This document shows, one piece after another, positions 1-5,787 of a DNA stretch of 9,292 nucleotides (position 1 is the stretch's first letter; each line of letters begins with the position of its first letter). A model generated the notes under the pieces. The model saw nothing but the letters and a program-made list of their open reading frames with translations. It had not been told where the DNA came from and did no database searches. This DNA comes from an uncultured Eubacteriales bacterium (lineage in GTDB: Bacteria; Bacillota; Clostridia; Oscillospirales; Oscillospiraceae): contig CABPXX010000031.1 of NCBI GenBank assembly GCA_902461475.1, forward strand, positions 1 to 9,292, in the 5' to 3' direction. The position numbers and the translations under genes are program-made.

Positions 1-1
1 G

Positions 2-253
2 CTCGGTGTTAAGGGCTACACGGAGTCTCTGGAGCGGTTTGACCGCCACATCTGCATCAGCTCCTTTAAGCTGATTTTGGATGCAGTGAAGCAAAACCTG
101 GGGGTCAGCTTCGTCTATGAGGCTTTGGCGGACAGCGACCCCCAGCTGGGCAAGTTCTGGATGGAGGGAGACCCCATTATCCGGGAATTTAACATTGTAT
201 ACTTAAAAAATACCGACCCACAGGAGAAAATCCGGCTCTTTCTCCAGGGTTAA
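2..253 (+). CDS. LysR-type transcriptional regulator, C-terminal fragment (5' end outside window)
   Basis: An open frame enters from the left edge and ends at TAA 251-253, giving 83 residues with no start in view. The residues (SSFKLILDAVKQNLGVSF early, then FWMEGDPIIREFNIVYLKN) resemble the end of the LysR effector-binding domain, where the last beta-alpha unit and a hydrophobic FNIVYL strand are typical. Such proteins bind a small molecule through this domain and regulate transcription through an N-terminal winged HTH, which lies outside the window. The effector and targets cannot be told from this piece. A hairpin directly after the stop closes the transcription unit, so it is separate from the DUF2089 operon. 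The family call is by recognition of a C-terminal fragment only and is moderately sure. Confidence 0.7.
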   Translation, partial: LGVKGYTESLERFDRHICISSFKLILDAVKQNLGVSFVYEALADSDPQLGKFWMEGDPIIREFNIVYLKNTDPQEKIRLFLQG

Positions 254-257
254 AACC

Positions 258-290
258 AAGAGCTGTCGCAGATGCGGCAGCTCTTACTTT
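258..290 (+). terminator. Rho-independent terminator after the LysR-type gene
   Basis: AAGAGCTG pairs perfectly with CAGCTCTT, and the stem continues inward through a T-G pair and CGC/GCG to an AGAT loop, about 12 pairs in all. It starts four bases after the stop codon. The following tract (ACTTT) is short, so efficiency may be modest. Confidence 0.75.
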
Positions 291-294
291 CATA

Positions 295-323
295 TTGACT
301 TTAATTTTATTAAAGTATATAAT
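295..323 (+). promoter_or_regulatory. Sigma-A promoter of the DUF2089 operon
   Basis: The -35 box TTGACT (295-300) and the -10 box TATAAT (318-323) are separated by exactly 17 bases. The ribosome site of the DUF2089 gene follows at 338-346. This is the best consensus promoter in the left half of the window. Confidence 0.85.
299..315. promoter_or_regulatory. Palindromic operator candidate inside the promoter spacer
   Basis: CTTTAAT and ATTAAAG form a perfect 7-bp inverted repeat around a TTT centre, filling the space between the -35 and -10 boxes. A third copy of the half-site ATTAAAG lies at 331-337, just before the ribosome site. A dimeric protein bound here would block RNA polymerase. The adjacent HTH protein is one possible ligand, which is inference. 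AT-rich promoters can give such repeats by chance. Confidence 0.45.
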
Positions 324-354
324 CAATATTATTAAAGAAAGGAGGGTATGCCTC

Positions 355-654
355 GTGGCTTTGGACATCATGCCCGAGTGGATGGCCAATCTAGAGGAGG
401 AAGACCTGGCGTTTATCAAAAAGTTTCTCCTCGCCTCCGGGTCTTTGAAGGAGATGGCCCGTCAATATGGGGTGACCTACCCTACAGTTCGGCTGCGTCT
501 GGACCGACTGATTCAGAAAATTCAACTCAGCGACCAAGTGGAGGGCGAGCCGTACATCGCCCTCATCAAGCGGCTGGCCCTCCAGGATAAGCTGGACTTT
601 GACACTGCCAAGTTGCTCATCACCCAGTACAAAAAACAACAAGGAGGACCATGA
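355..654 (+). CDS. DUF2089 family HTH protein
   Basis: This 99-residue protein matches the short form of the DUF2089 family, small DNA-binding proteins of Firmicutes with little functional study. Residues 9-30 form the family's acidic helix (EEEDLAFIKKFLLASGS). Residues 31-54 are a helix-turn-helix (LKEMARQYGV, then TVRLRLDRLIQKI). Residues 66-93 form a helical tail. There is no cysteine, so the N-terminal zinc ribbon found in longer relatives is absent. GTG at 355 was chosen because AAAGGAGGG (338-346) sits 8 bases upstream. ATG 370 is too far from that site, and ATG 348 is in another frame. The stop is one base before the next gene's ATG, so the two are translationally linked. The palindrome in its promoter suggests autoregulation. 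The family call is confident and the role is unknown. Confidence 0.85.
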   Translation: MALDIMPEWMANLEEEDLAFIKKFLLASGSLKEMARQYGVTYPTVRLRLDRLIQKIQLSDQVEGEPYIALIKRLALQDKLDFDTAKLLITQYKKQQGGP

Positions 655-655
655 T

Positions 656-994
656 ATGTTCAATCCCATAAACGCCCTCATCACCCTTGCCTTGCTGGTG
701 GGCATCGTTCTTCTGCAAATCTTCCTCTCCCGCAGGGAGAGCCGCTGGCCGGGGCTGGTGCTGCCCAGTCTCACCTTTCTCTTTAGTCTGTGCGTCACCT
801 TTGGGGCCGCCCTATACGCCTATGTGCCCACGGAGCATCAGAGCTTTGGTGACATTCTTATCCCCAACCTCCTGCTGTTTTTGATGTACAACATTCCCAC
901 CTTGGTGCTGTTGGGCATCTACTTCGCCTGTCGGGAGAAGTACAGCCGGAAACAACAGCTGGACAAGATGAACATTCAAGACCTGGACGGTTGA
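656..994 (+). CDS. Three-helix membrane protein paired with DUF2089
   Basis: I do not recognise a named family. The 112-residue product has three hydrophobic segments at about residues 5-24, 34-57 and 67-91, separated by a basic loop (SRRESR) and a short polar loop (PTEHQS). The tail from residue 93 is charged (CREKYSRKQQ) and likely cytoplasmic. ATG 656 follows AAGGAGG (641-647) by 8 bases and comes one base after the DUF2089 stop. The overlapping ATG at 651 is out of frame. In Clostridia, DUF2089 genes are often followed by a small membrane protein (from memory), so the pair may be a DNA-binding protein and its membrane partner, for example a sequestering or anti-factor arrangement. That role is inference. 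No catalytic motif is visible. Confidence 0.8.
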   Translation: MFNPINALITLALLVGIVLLQIFLSRRESRWPGLVLPSLTFLFSLCVTFGAALYAYVPTEHQSFGDILIPNLLLFLMYNIPTLVLLGIYFACREKYSRKQQLDKMNIQDLDG

Positions 995-1073
995 CGGCCC
1001 CCGCAGAATGGGATACACTGGACTTGAATCTGAGGGGTAACTGTCCCCCCACCCAGGAAAGGAGTGTCTCCCC

Positions 1074-1403
1074 ATGAGAAAGCAATGGTTGATGGGCCTG
1101 GCCCTGAGCCTGGTCCTGCTGGCTGGCTGCTCTGCCTCCAATGTGGTCAAGACCTATGACAGCGAAGAAGACGGCGTGATGGTCACCTACCAGGAGCTGA
1201 AGGATGGCACCTGGAAATGCGAGAACACCGTGTACCCGTACCGTCTGGAGCTCACCGGGCGACAGCGCCTTGCCGTGCAGGACTCCACCTTTGTGGTGCT
1301 GAGCCAGCGGGAAGACGTCACCTTCGAGGAGGTCTCCCAGGCACTGGTGAGCAGCGTGGCCTCCCTTGACCCAGTGGACTATATCTTGGTTGAAATGAAT
1401 TGA
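1074..1403 (+). CDS. Small lipoprotein of unknown function
   Basis: The 109-residue product begins with a lipoprotein signal: basic MRKQW, a hydrophobic stretch, then the lipobox L16-A17-G18-C19. After Lgt and signal peptidase II processing, Cys19 would be lipidated and anchored on the outer face of the membrane. The mature part of about 90 residues is polar and probably a small alpha/beta domain, with segments VMVTYQELKDGTWKCENTVY and RLAVQDSTFVVLSQ. I cannot assign it to a named family. AAAGGAG at 1058-1064 sets the ATG at 1074. The 79-base gap from the membrane protein gene holds no convincing terminator or promoter, so co-transcription from the promoter at 295 is likely. A strong terminator follows. 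Confidence 0.8.
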   Translation: MRKQWLMGLALSLVLLAGCSASNVVKTYDSEEDGVMVTYQELKDGTWKCENTVYPYRLELTGRQRLAVQDSTFVVLSQREDVTFEEVSQALVSSVASLDPVDYILVEMN

Positions 1404-1431
1404 GCGGGATGGTTTTACCCCCACAAATAAG

Positions 1432-1479
1432 GCCCGCCCTCTGGAATGGCACCATGCGATTCCAGGGGGCGGGCTTTTT
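1432..1479 (+). terminator. Strong Rho-independent terminator closing the DUF2089 operon
   Basis: GCCCGCCCTCTGGAAT pairs with ATTCCAGGGGGCGGGC over 16 positions, with one T-G wobble, around an 11-base loop. TTTTT (1475-1479) follows after the final C. It lies 28 bases after the lipoprotein stop. Confidence 0.92.
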
Positions 1480-1485
1480 CTCTGC

Positions 1486-1514
1486 TGGACAAAGGCTCCA
1501 TGAGCATGTAAACT
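1486..1514 (+). promoter_or_regulatory. Candidate promoter for the XRE regulator gene
   Basis: TGGACA (1486-1491) matches 5 of 6 bases of the -35 consensus. TAAACT (1509-1514) matches 4 of 6 of the -10, with a 17-base spacer. Transcription would start near 1521, inside the palindrome described next, leaving a leader of about 80 bases. The weak -10 makes this provisional. Confidence 0.4.
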
Positions 1515-1572
1515 GGGGGTTGCAACCAATACTTGCCCAAATGCAACCCACTTGCGGTTTCTTTCTGGGCAA
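1515..1572. promoter_or_regulatory. Cluster of inverted repeats upstream of the XRE gene (operator or leader structure)
   Basis: GGTTGCAACC (1518-1527) is a perfect 10-base palindrome. GGGTTGCA (1517-1524) also pairs with TGCAACCC (1542-1549), and TTGCCCA (1533-1539) with TGGGCAA (1566-1572). The recurring TTGCAACC half-site suggests binding sites for the regulator encoded just downstream, placed at the predicted start of transcription. The second and third pairings overlap each other, so in RNA they would be mutually exclusive hairpins. Confidence 0.45.
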
Positions 1573-1599
1573 AAACTCGATAACATTTGAGGTGTCAAT

Positions 1600-2055
1600 A
1601 TGGTACTGTCAGAAAAACTAGCGGCACTGCGAAAAGAGCATGGCTATTCTCAGATGCATGTGGCGGAGTGCCTGAACGTGTCCCGCCAGGCCATCTCCCG
1701 GTGGGAGGTGAGCAGCTCTGTTCCCTCCACCGAAAACCTGTTGGAACTCAGCCGCCTGTATGGGGTTTCCCTGGATGAATTGGTGGGGCACGATGTCGCA
1801 GAGAAAGCCTCCACTGCTCTGGAACATCAAACCGCAGCACCAGAGCCCACTTTTCAACCGCAGAACACAGACATCTTTGTGATTCCAAAGAAAAGGCTTT
1901 GCCTTGTTTGTGCCATTGTGTGTCTGATTTTTCTATGCCTGCTGGCCATATGTTTGTGGATGTCCAATCATCAGCAAAATGGAGATATAGTCGACATAGA
2001 CTCCATACAAAACGAGGGCATCGTCACCCCAGATGAAACTTTTGAGTTTGAATAA
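1600..2055 (+). CDS. Membrane-anchored XRE-family transcriptional regulator
   Basis: The 151-residue protein has an N-terminal XRE/Cro helix-turn-helix at residues 4-62 (LAALRKEHGYSQMHVAECLN, then VSRQAISRWE and a third helix LLELSRLYGVSLDELVG). A flexible Pro/Gln linker covers residues 65-95, and one very hydrophobic, Cys-rich segment at 100-121 follows KKR. The last 30 residues are acidic and would be outside the cell if the HTH is inside. This is a one-component membrane-tethered regulator design, suited to coupling an envelope signal to DNA binding. ATG 1600 has GAGGTG at 1589-1594. The stop lies 4 bases before the next gene's ATG, implying co-expression with the secreted protein. The upstream palindromes are candidate autoregulatory sites. 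The family call is confident; ligand and targets are unknown. Confidence 0.88.
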   Translation: MVLSEKLAALRKEHGYSQMHVAECLNVSRQAISRWEVSSSVPSTENLLELSRLYGVSLDELVGHDVAEKASTALEHQTAAPEPTFQPQNTDIFVIPKKRLCLVCAIVCLIFLCLLAICLWMSNHQQNGDIVDIDSIQNEGIVTPDETFEFE

Positions 2056-2059
2056 GTAT

Positions 2060-2554
2060 ATGATGGATATGACTATGAAACAAATAACTGAAAAAATTTT
2101 GATATCATCCATCTCCCTTGGATTGGTCTTTCTATGCTGTACGGGAGCCATTGCCTCAGAGTACAGTGCGGAAAGTCGTGATAAAACTGTGCTCTGCACA
2201 CAGGTCACTCAATTACAAGCAGAAAACTCCCCCATTGTTGATAGTTTCAGGCTGGACTCTACCCGGGCAACCAATCGTTTGGACATTACCATCGATGCAG
2301 GAAAGCTTCTCAAAGCTGACACTCCGTTTTCTCTAGAGGTTGGGGAAACGGTTTCCATGAACTTCACCTACTCACCAAGAAGCTCGTCTATTTCTGCTGG
2401 TCTAATTGATAGTAATGGGTATTTTTATAGTTTTACTGAGAATTCTGGCACCATAAATAAGACCATTCGAGTGCGTAAAACTGGGAAGTATTACTTAGCT
2501 TTTCGGAACAACTCTAACGTATCTGTTCAAATTATGGGTTTTGTCTACTACTGA
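2060..2554 (+). CDS. Small secreted beta-rich protein of unknown function
   Basis: From ATG 2060 this is 164 residues. A charged start and hydrophobic stretch (KILISSISLGLVFLCCTGAI) end in A30-I-A-S, a likely signal peptidase site near residue 32. The mature domain, about residues 60-164, is strand-rich: RLDITIDAG, FSLEVGETVSMNFTYSP, SAGLIDSNGYFYSF, then TIRVRKTGKYYLAFRNNS and a terminal VQIMGFVYY. I recall small secreted proteins of gut Firmicutes with this SYSP ... GLI..DG.FY ... V...G.Y..AIRNNS pattern but know no function; a jelly-roll-like sandwich is a guess. The start is uncertain. ATG 2033 overlaps the XRE gene, while 2060, 2063, 2069 and 2075 are also possible; none has a strong ribosome site, fitting coupling to the upstream stop. 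Base composition is lower in GC than in the flanking core genes. Confidence 0.72.
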   Translation: MMDMTMKQITEKILISSISLGLVFLCCTGAIASEYSAESRDKTVLCTQVTQLQAENSPIVDSFRLDSTRATNRLDITIDAGKLLKADTPFSLEVGETVSMNFTYSPRSSSISAGLIDSNGYFYSFTENSGTINKTIRVRKTGKYYLAFRNNSNVSVQIMGFVYY

Positions 2555-2715
2555 CAAATAGGTGCATTACGAGAAAGTAGGGATATGAAATGCAGAAATT
2601 TATTTTTTAAATTGCCATCGACAGCAAGTTGGCCTTATTTTCAGGAAATAAATCTTCAAGGCATAAACTTATTGTTCGCAAACTGATTTATAGTTAGTTG
2701 AGAGGAGGTTGTTTT
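2555..2715 (+). other. AT-rich intergenic spacer before the toxin-like gene
   Basis: No gene is visible here. A 6-bp inverted repeat TTATTT/AAATAA (2635-2640 and 2646-2651) lies in the middle. TATAGT (2689-2694) is a possible -10 box, but no good -35 lies at the right distance. AGAGGAGG (2701-2708) is the ribosome site of the next gene. No GC-rich terminator follows the stop at 2554, so read-through from the XRE/secreted-protein unit into the toxin-like gene is possible. Confidence 0.45.
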
Positions 2716-3756
2716 ATGAAAAAATTTATTACAATATTGTTATCCTTGTGTATGGTTTTATCAACATCGTTACTTTCATTTGCTAGTGAAAGTGATAATT
2801 CCGTTGTTATTTCTCAATTATCTGTTCCAGAAGCCCTTGCAGATTCATCCATCGTAGACTTTTTAAACGATACGGGCGAAATGACAGAACTGCTTGAAGC
2901 ACAAAAAGAAATAAGGGCATATTTCTATCAAACTGCATCCAACTATACAAACAGTACTAATATTCTCTCCGATGTTAGTCCAAGTGACGTTCAAGAAATT
3001 TCAGAGCAGTATGCTCTTTCTCTTCCTTCCGAGACCGAAACCGGAACTATCGACAATGGTACATTGTATGTAGAAAAGAACTCACGCGGTTCAATCATCG
3101 ACATATGGTATATTTATTATCCAATTACAGACAAATCGATATCAGTCAAAGCAGCCATGGTTGATGCTGACAATCCACTTGGCGTTGTTTCTGGTACCCT
3201 TATGTGCTACACTTTAAACAATACGACCTGGCAGCTTCGTAGCTCTACTGTTTTCTCTAAGTCTAATGTAACAAACGGTGTTATTTCCACATGGAATATA
3301 ACAAAATGGGGTGTTAAGGAAAAGTTTGAATATTCTACCCGGGTATATGATAATGGCAGAGAACACTCCTATAACAATAAAAACAAAGAAGACAGAGTTC
3401 GATATAATTTTGATGCACAACCCTATAATAAATTTACTGCAAATGGAGGTAATCGCCATCATTTTATACCTGCAAATTCTTTACTGAGAAATGGTTTTAA
3501 TACAAATACAGCCTACTGTATTCGCATGATGGTAGCCGATCACAAAAAAACCGGAAGCTGTGGTAATTCTTCATATGTCGCTACAGTAACCTCCCTTCTT
3601 CAAGCAAAAAAGTATCGTGAAGCACTTCAACACGAGGTCAATGACTTAAAATCCAAACCGGACTCGGAAGGTTACCACGGTAGCTTGCAGCAAAAATACT
3701 ATAACGAAGTGGTTACCTGTTTGGTGGAGTATGAAAAACTGTTTGGTTTACGCTAA
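2716..3756 (+). CDS. Sec-secreted protein with C-terminal HNH-like nuclease toxin domain
   Basis: The 346-residue protein opens with a Sec signal peptide (MKKFITILLSLCMVLSTSLL, cleavage probably after FAS at residue 24). Residues 40-105 look helical. Residues 108-240 look strand-rich and end in a conserved-looking YDNG segment and a NFDAQPY stretch. Residues 243-346 resemble nuclease domains of bacterial polymorphic toxins: G-G-N-R247-H248-H249-F-I-P-A, then A274-D275-H276-KKTGSCG, a helix LLQAKKYREALQHEVNDLKS and a C-terminal helix. Paired His followed by ADH-x-x-T-x-S is the pattern I know from such HH-type, HNH-like metal-dependent nuclease toxins; activity here is inferred. ATG 2716 has AGAGGAGG 7 bases upstream. 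Its TAA overlaps the next ATG by one base, as in toxin/immunity pairs. Composition is strikingly AT-rich, suggesting recent transfer. A secreted nuclease of another use, such as nutrient scavenging, remains possible. Confidence 0.7.
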   Translation: MKKFITILLSLCMVLSTSLLSFASESDNSVVISQLSVPEALADSSIVDFLNDTGEMTELLEAQKEIRAYFYQTASNYTNSTNILSDVSPSDVQEISEQYALSLPSETETGTIDNGTLYVEKNSRGSIIDIWYIYYPITDKSISVKAAMVDADNPLGVVSGTLMCYTLNNTTWQLRSSTVFSKSNVTNGVISTWNITKWGVKEKFEYSTRVYDNGREHSYNNKNKEDRVRYNFDAQPYNKFTANGGNRHHFIPANSLLRNGFNTNTAYCIRMMVADHKKTGSCGNSSYVATVTSLLQAKKYREALQHEVNDLKSKPDSEGYHGSLQQKYYNEVVTCLVEYEKLFGLR

Positions 3757-4346
3757 TGAACAGATTATATATGAAATCTCTTAGTATAGCTTATCATCAG
3801 GGCATCGGCCCCTTAAAGCTGGGAATGTCGCCCCAGGAGATTTTGACCGCCGTGGAACAGCTTCGTGCGGAGGCCCAGCTTCCCACCTCCACCCCGGTGG
3901 ACATATCCAGAGAAACAGTGGGTCCCCTCACCTGCATCCGCTACCAGGGGGATGAGTTCTTCTTTCTGGTACACTATTACCAGGACCGGGCGGTGGAGAT
4001 CGGGGTAGACGGAGAACTGAGCCACCACCTTCCCATTCTCCTGCATGGACTGAAGGTATTTCAAACCCCGGCGGAAGACCTGGTAAACACCTTAAAAGCC
4101 CACAGCGCCTGTATCTATGATCTGGAGGATGAACAGCTCAGCACGGAGTACCTGTTCCCCCAGCTGGGCCTGCGCCTGTGGCGGGAGATGCCCTTTCACC
4201 CCAAGCTGCTCTCTGACCCAGCCTACTGTGAAGAGATGGCCATGGTCTTGGATGAAATGAACGCCTACCTGTATTTCCAGTTGATTTCCGTCCTAGATTG
4301 GGAGACTCTGGAGCAGGTTCAGCCACCGGGATATCTATTTCAATAG
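3756..4346 (+). CDS. Probable immunity protein for the upstream nuclease toxin
   Basis: The 196-residue product has no signal peptide or membrane segment, so it should be cytoplasmic. The conserved-looking part starts at residue 15 with GIGPLKLGMSPQEIL. An aromatic strand DEFFFLVHYY (66-75), RAVEIGVDG (78-86), an acidic loop near 122-130 and FPQLGLRLWRE (134-144) follow. This order (VGPLKFGM near the start, a strand of FxxVxF type, and F-x-x-LGL-x-LWR near the end) matches small immunity-type proteins encoded beside toxins in Firmicutes, from memory. ATG 3756 shares its A with the toxin's TAA, so translation is coupled; ATG 3771 is an alternative start. The first 15 codons are AT-rich like the toxin gene, while the rest is GC-rich like the chromosome. 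A terminator follows at once. The role rests mainly on gene order and motif resemblance. Confidence 0.6.
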   Translation: MNRLYMKSLSIAYHQGIGPLKLGMSPQEILTAVEQLRAEAQLPTSTPVDISRETVGPLTCIRYQGDEFFFLVHYYQDRAVEIGVDGELSHHLPILLHGLKVFQTPAEDLVNTLKAHSACIYDLEDEQLSTEYLFPQLGLRLWREMPFHPKLLSDPAYCEEMAMVLDEMNAYLYFQLISVLDWETLEQVQPPGYLFQ

Positions 4347-4348
4347 GG

Positions 4349-4380
4349 AAAGCCCTTCTGCTCCATGGCAGAAGGGCTTT
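4349..4380. terminator. Bidirectional terminator between immunity-like gene and MFS gene
   Basis: AAAGCCCTTCTGC and GCAGAAGGGCTTT form a perfect 13-bp stem around TCCATG. Because the arms begin with AAA and end with TTT, it can act in both directions. It sits between the plus-strand stop at 4346 and the minus-strand stop at 4386. Confidence 0.9.
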
Positions 4381-4385
4381 CTTAT

Positions 4386-5651
4386 CTATAGATCTCGATT
4401 GTACAGCTTGTCCACGAACTTCCGGCCCCCCACCATAAACAGCAGGATGGCCGCCACGTCCGCCACCTCCAGCAGGAGGATGACGTGGCGCTCGTCCATG
4501 CCCTCGGCCAGCATTCCGGCCATGAGGGTGCCTGCCACGCCCCCTAGGGAGCACAGCATCTGGAAGGTGCCGTTGAACCGGGCCCGCTTGGTGTCCGGCA
4601 CATAGGACTGGGTGGCGGCAATGCGGATGTTGTAGCTGGTAACCCCCAGCACCCCGGTGACGAAAAAGGCCACGGCCATGAGGGGGATGGGCAAATACAG
4701 CTCAATAGCCGCATTCAGCCCCACCACAAAGTATACGCATAGGGCAATGCGGAACTTCAAGTGGGTGGGAAAATGCACCTTGTAGTGGATGAGACCGCCG
4801 ATGAGCCGCCCAATGACCGCAGCGTTGGAGACAATGGCATACAGAGTCACCGCCGCCACCGGCCACATGATATACAGGTAGGCATGGCTGCGGAAAAAGG
4901 GCAGGTGCAGGGTACCGCCGCCGCTTCCGGCAAAGTTGCTCACCGTGAAGTACAGCGTCACCGCCAGAAGACCCTTCTCGGAGAGGATGTAGGCCATGCC
5001 CTCCTTGAAGTCCACGCCGAACTGCCGCAGAGGGTTCTGACTCTGCACCGGGGCGGCCTTGTCCATGTGGGTCTCCTGGTAGCGGATGGTGCGCTCAAAG
5101 CAGGCGGCGATGAAGAAACTCACGCCATCCAGGGCCAGCAGGGGCAGGATGGTGCCCATGCGGTCATAGATGAGGGCCGCAATGGGGGAGGTCATGGCCG
5201 CCAGAGGCCAGAGCAGACTGGAGATGGAATAGGCCTTGGAGAAGTTTCCTTCCGTAATGAGGTTGGGATAGAAACTGTCATAGGCCACGGAATACACGCT
5301 GTTGATGGCGCCGGTGACGAGGCAGAATGCCAGCAGCAACACGTAGTTGAACCAGCCCTGACTCATGAGCAGGAACATCAACAGGTAGAGAAAGGCGGAC
5401 AAGAAGTCCAGCCGGTAAATCACCTTCTTCCGGCTCATCCGGTCCAGGTACGGCCCCGCCAACAGGGGGACCACCAGCACCGGGAGCTGGAAACAGATGT
5501 TGAAAATTGCGTATAAAAGGGTGGACCCGGTATAGTCCAGCACCATGATACTCATGGCAAAGCCGGACAAGGTACTGCCCACCATGGACACCACACTGCC
5601 CAATGTGATGATGGTGAAGTCCCGGGTCCACAACGTAGACGGGGTACTCAA
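4386..5651 (-). CDS. Major facilitator superfamily (MFS) exporter
   Basis: From TTG 5651 the product is 421 residues, the usual length for a 12-helix MFS carrier. The N-terminal half has helix 1 at about 13-36, and between helices 2 and 3 the MFS motif A-like sequence G66-P-Y-L-D70-R71-M-S-R74-K75-K. A long charged central loop with QETHMDKAAPVQSQNPLRQF separates the two halves, and hydrophobic spans continue almost to the C-terminus. It resembles the drug/macrolide-efflux-like MFS groups of Firmicutes, which use the proton gradient to expel small molecules; the substrate is unknown. TTG was chosen because AAAGGAG lies 3-5 bases upstream on the minus strand (forward 5655-5661) and the mature start STPSTLWTRDF is typical; an ATG at 5741 would add 30 unlikely residues. 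The gene is divergent from the DUF1461 gene, with a palindrome-rich control region between them. Confidence 0.9.
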   Translation of the reverse strand: MSTPSTLWTRDFTIITLGSVVSMVGSTLSGFAMSIMVLDYTGSTLLYAIFNICFQLPVLVVPLLAGPYLDRMSRKKVIYRLDFLSAFLYLLMFLLMSQGWFNYVLLLAFCLVTGAINSVYSVAYDSFYPNLITEGNFSKAYSISSLLWPLAAMTSPIAALIYDRMGTILPLLALDGVSFFIAACFERTIRYQETHMDKAAPVQSQNPLRQFGVDFKEGMAYILSEKGLLAVTLYFTVSNFAGSGGGTLHLPFFRSHAYLYIMWPVAAVTLYAIVSNAAVIGRLIGGLIHYKVHFPTHLKFRIALCVYFVVGLNAAIELYLPIPLMAVAFFVTGVLGVTSYNIRIAATQSYVPDTKRARFNGTFQMLCSLGGVAGTLMAGMLAEGMDERHVILLLEVADVAAILLFMVGGRKFVDKLYNRDL

Positions 5652-5679
5652 AACTCTCCTTTCTCGCAGAACAATACGA

Positions 5680-5708
5680 TTGGAAAACCCGCTCTTTCGT
5701 GGTATAAT
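5680..5708 (+). promoter_or_regulatory. Extended -10 promoter reading toward the DUF1461 gene
   Basis: TTGGAA (5680-5685), a 17-base spacer and TATAAT (5703-5708) preceded by TG at 5700-5701 make a strong extended -10 promoter. The predicted transcript has a leader of about 140 bases before ATG 5853, containing both inverted repeats described separately. Confidence 0.75.
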
Positions 5709-5728
5709 AGCCGCACAACGGCTATTAT
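5704..5728. promoter_or_regulatory. Perfect inverted repeat over divergent promoters (operator candidate)
   Basis: ATAATAGCCG (5704-5713) and CGGCTATTAT (5719-5728) are perfect 10-bp arms around CACAA. The left arm overlaps the plus-strand -10 box. On the minus strand a weak promoter for the MFS gene (CTGGCA at 5733-5728, TATTAT at 5709-5704, 18-base spacer) would also lie over it. This is the position expected for a repressor controlling an efflux gene. No regulator gene is adjacent, so its binder is unknown. Confidence 0.55.
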
Positions 5729-5787
5729 GCCAGGATTTCAATTGCCGTTTTTCTCACCCCTTACGGGGCAACCGAAAAACTTGGCAT

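Noticed and set aside
348..590. ATG 348 directly after the ribosome site as the start of the first operon gene.
   Set aside because: It is only one base past the Shine-Dalgarno sequence and its frame gives an Arg/Gly-rich product; the DUF2089 frame from GTG 355 has family motifs and correct spacing.
995..1073. GGGG/CCCC pairing near 1037-1051 as a terminator before the lipoprotein gene.
   Set aside because: The stem is only four pairs and no T-tract follows.
858..1598. A 246-codon minus-strand open frame.
   Set aside because: It crosses three plus-strand features including a strong terminator, and has no family resemblance or ribosome site.
2635..2651. TTATTT/AAATAA inverted repeat as an operator for the toxin-like gene.
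   Set aside because: Six AT-only pairs in AT-rich DNA are expected by chance, and no good promoter is placed over it.
4761..5516. A 251-codon plus-strand open frame inside the MFS gene.
   Set aside because: It is antisense to the MFS gene and its His/Glu/Gln-rich translation mirrors the hydrophobic codons of the real gene.
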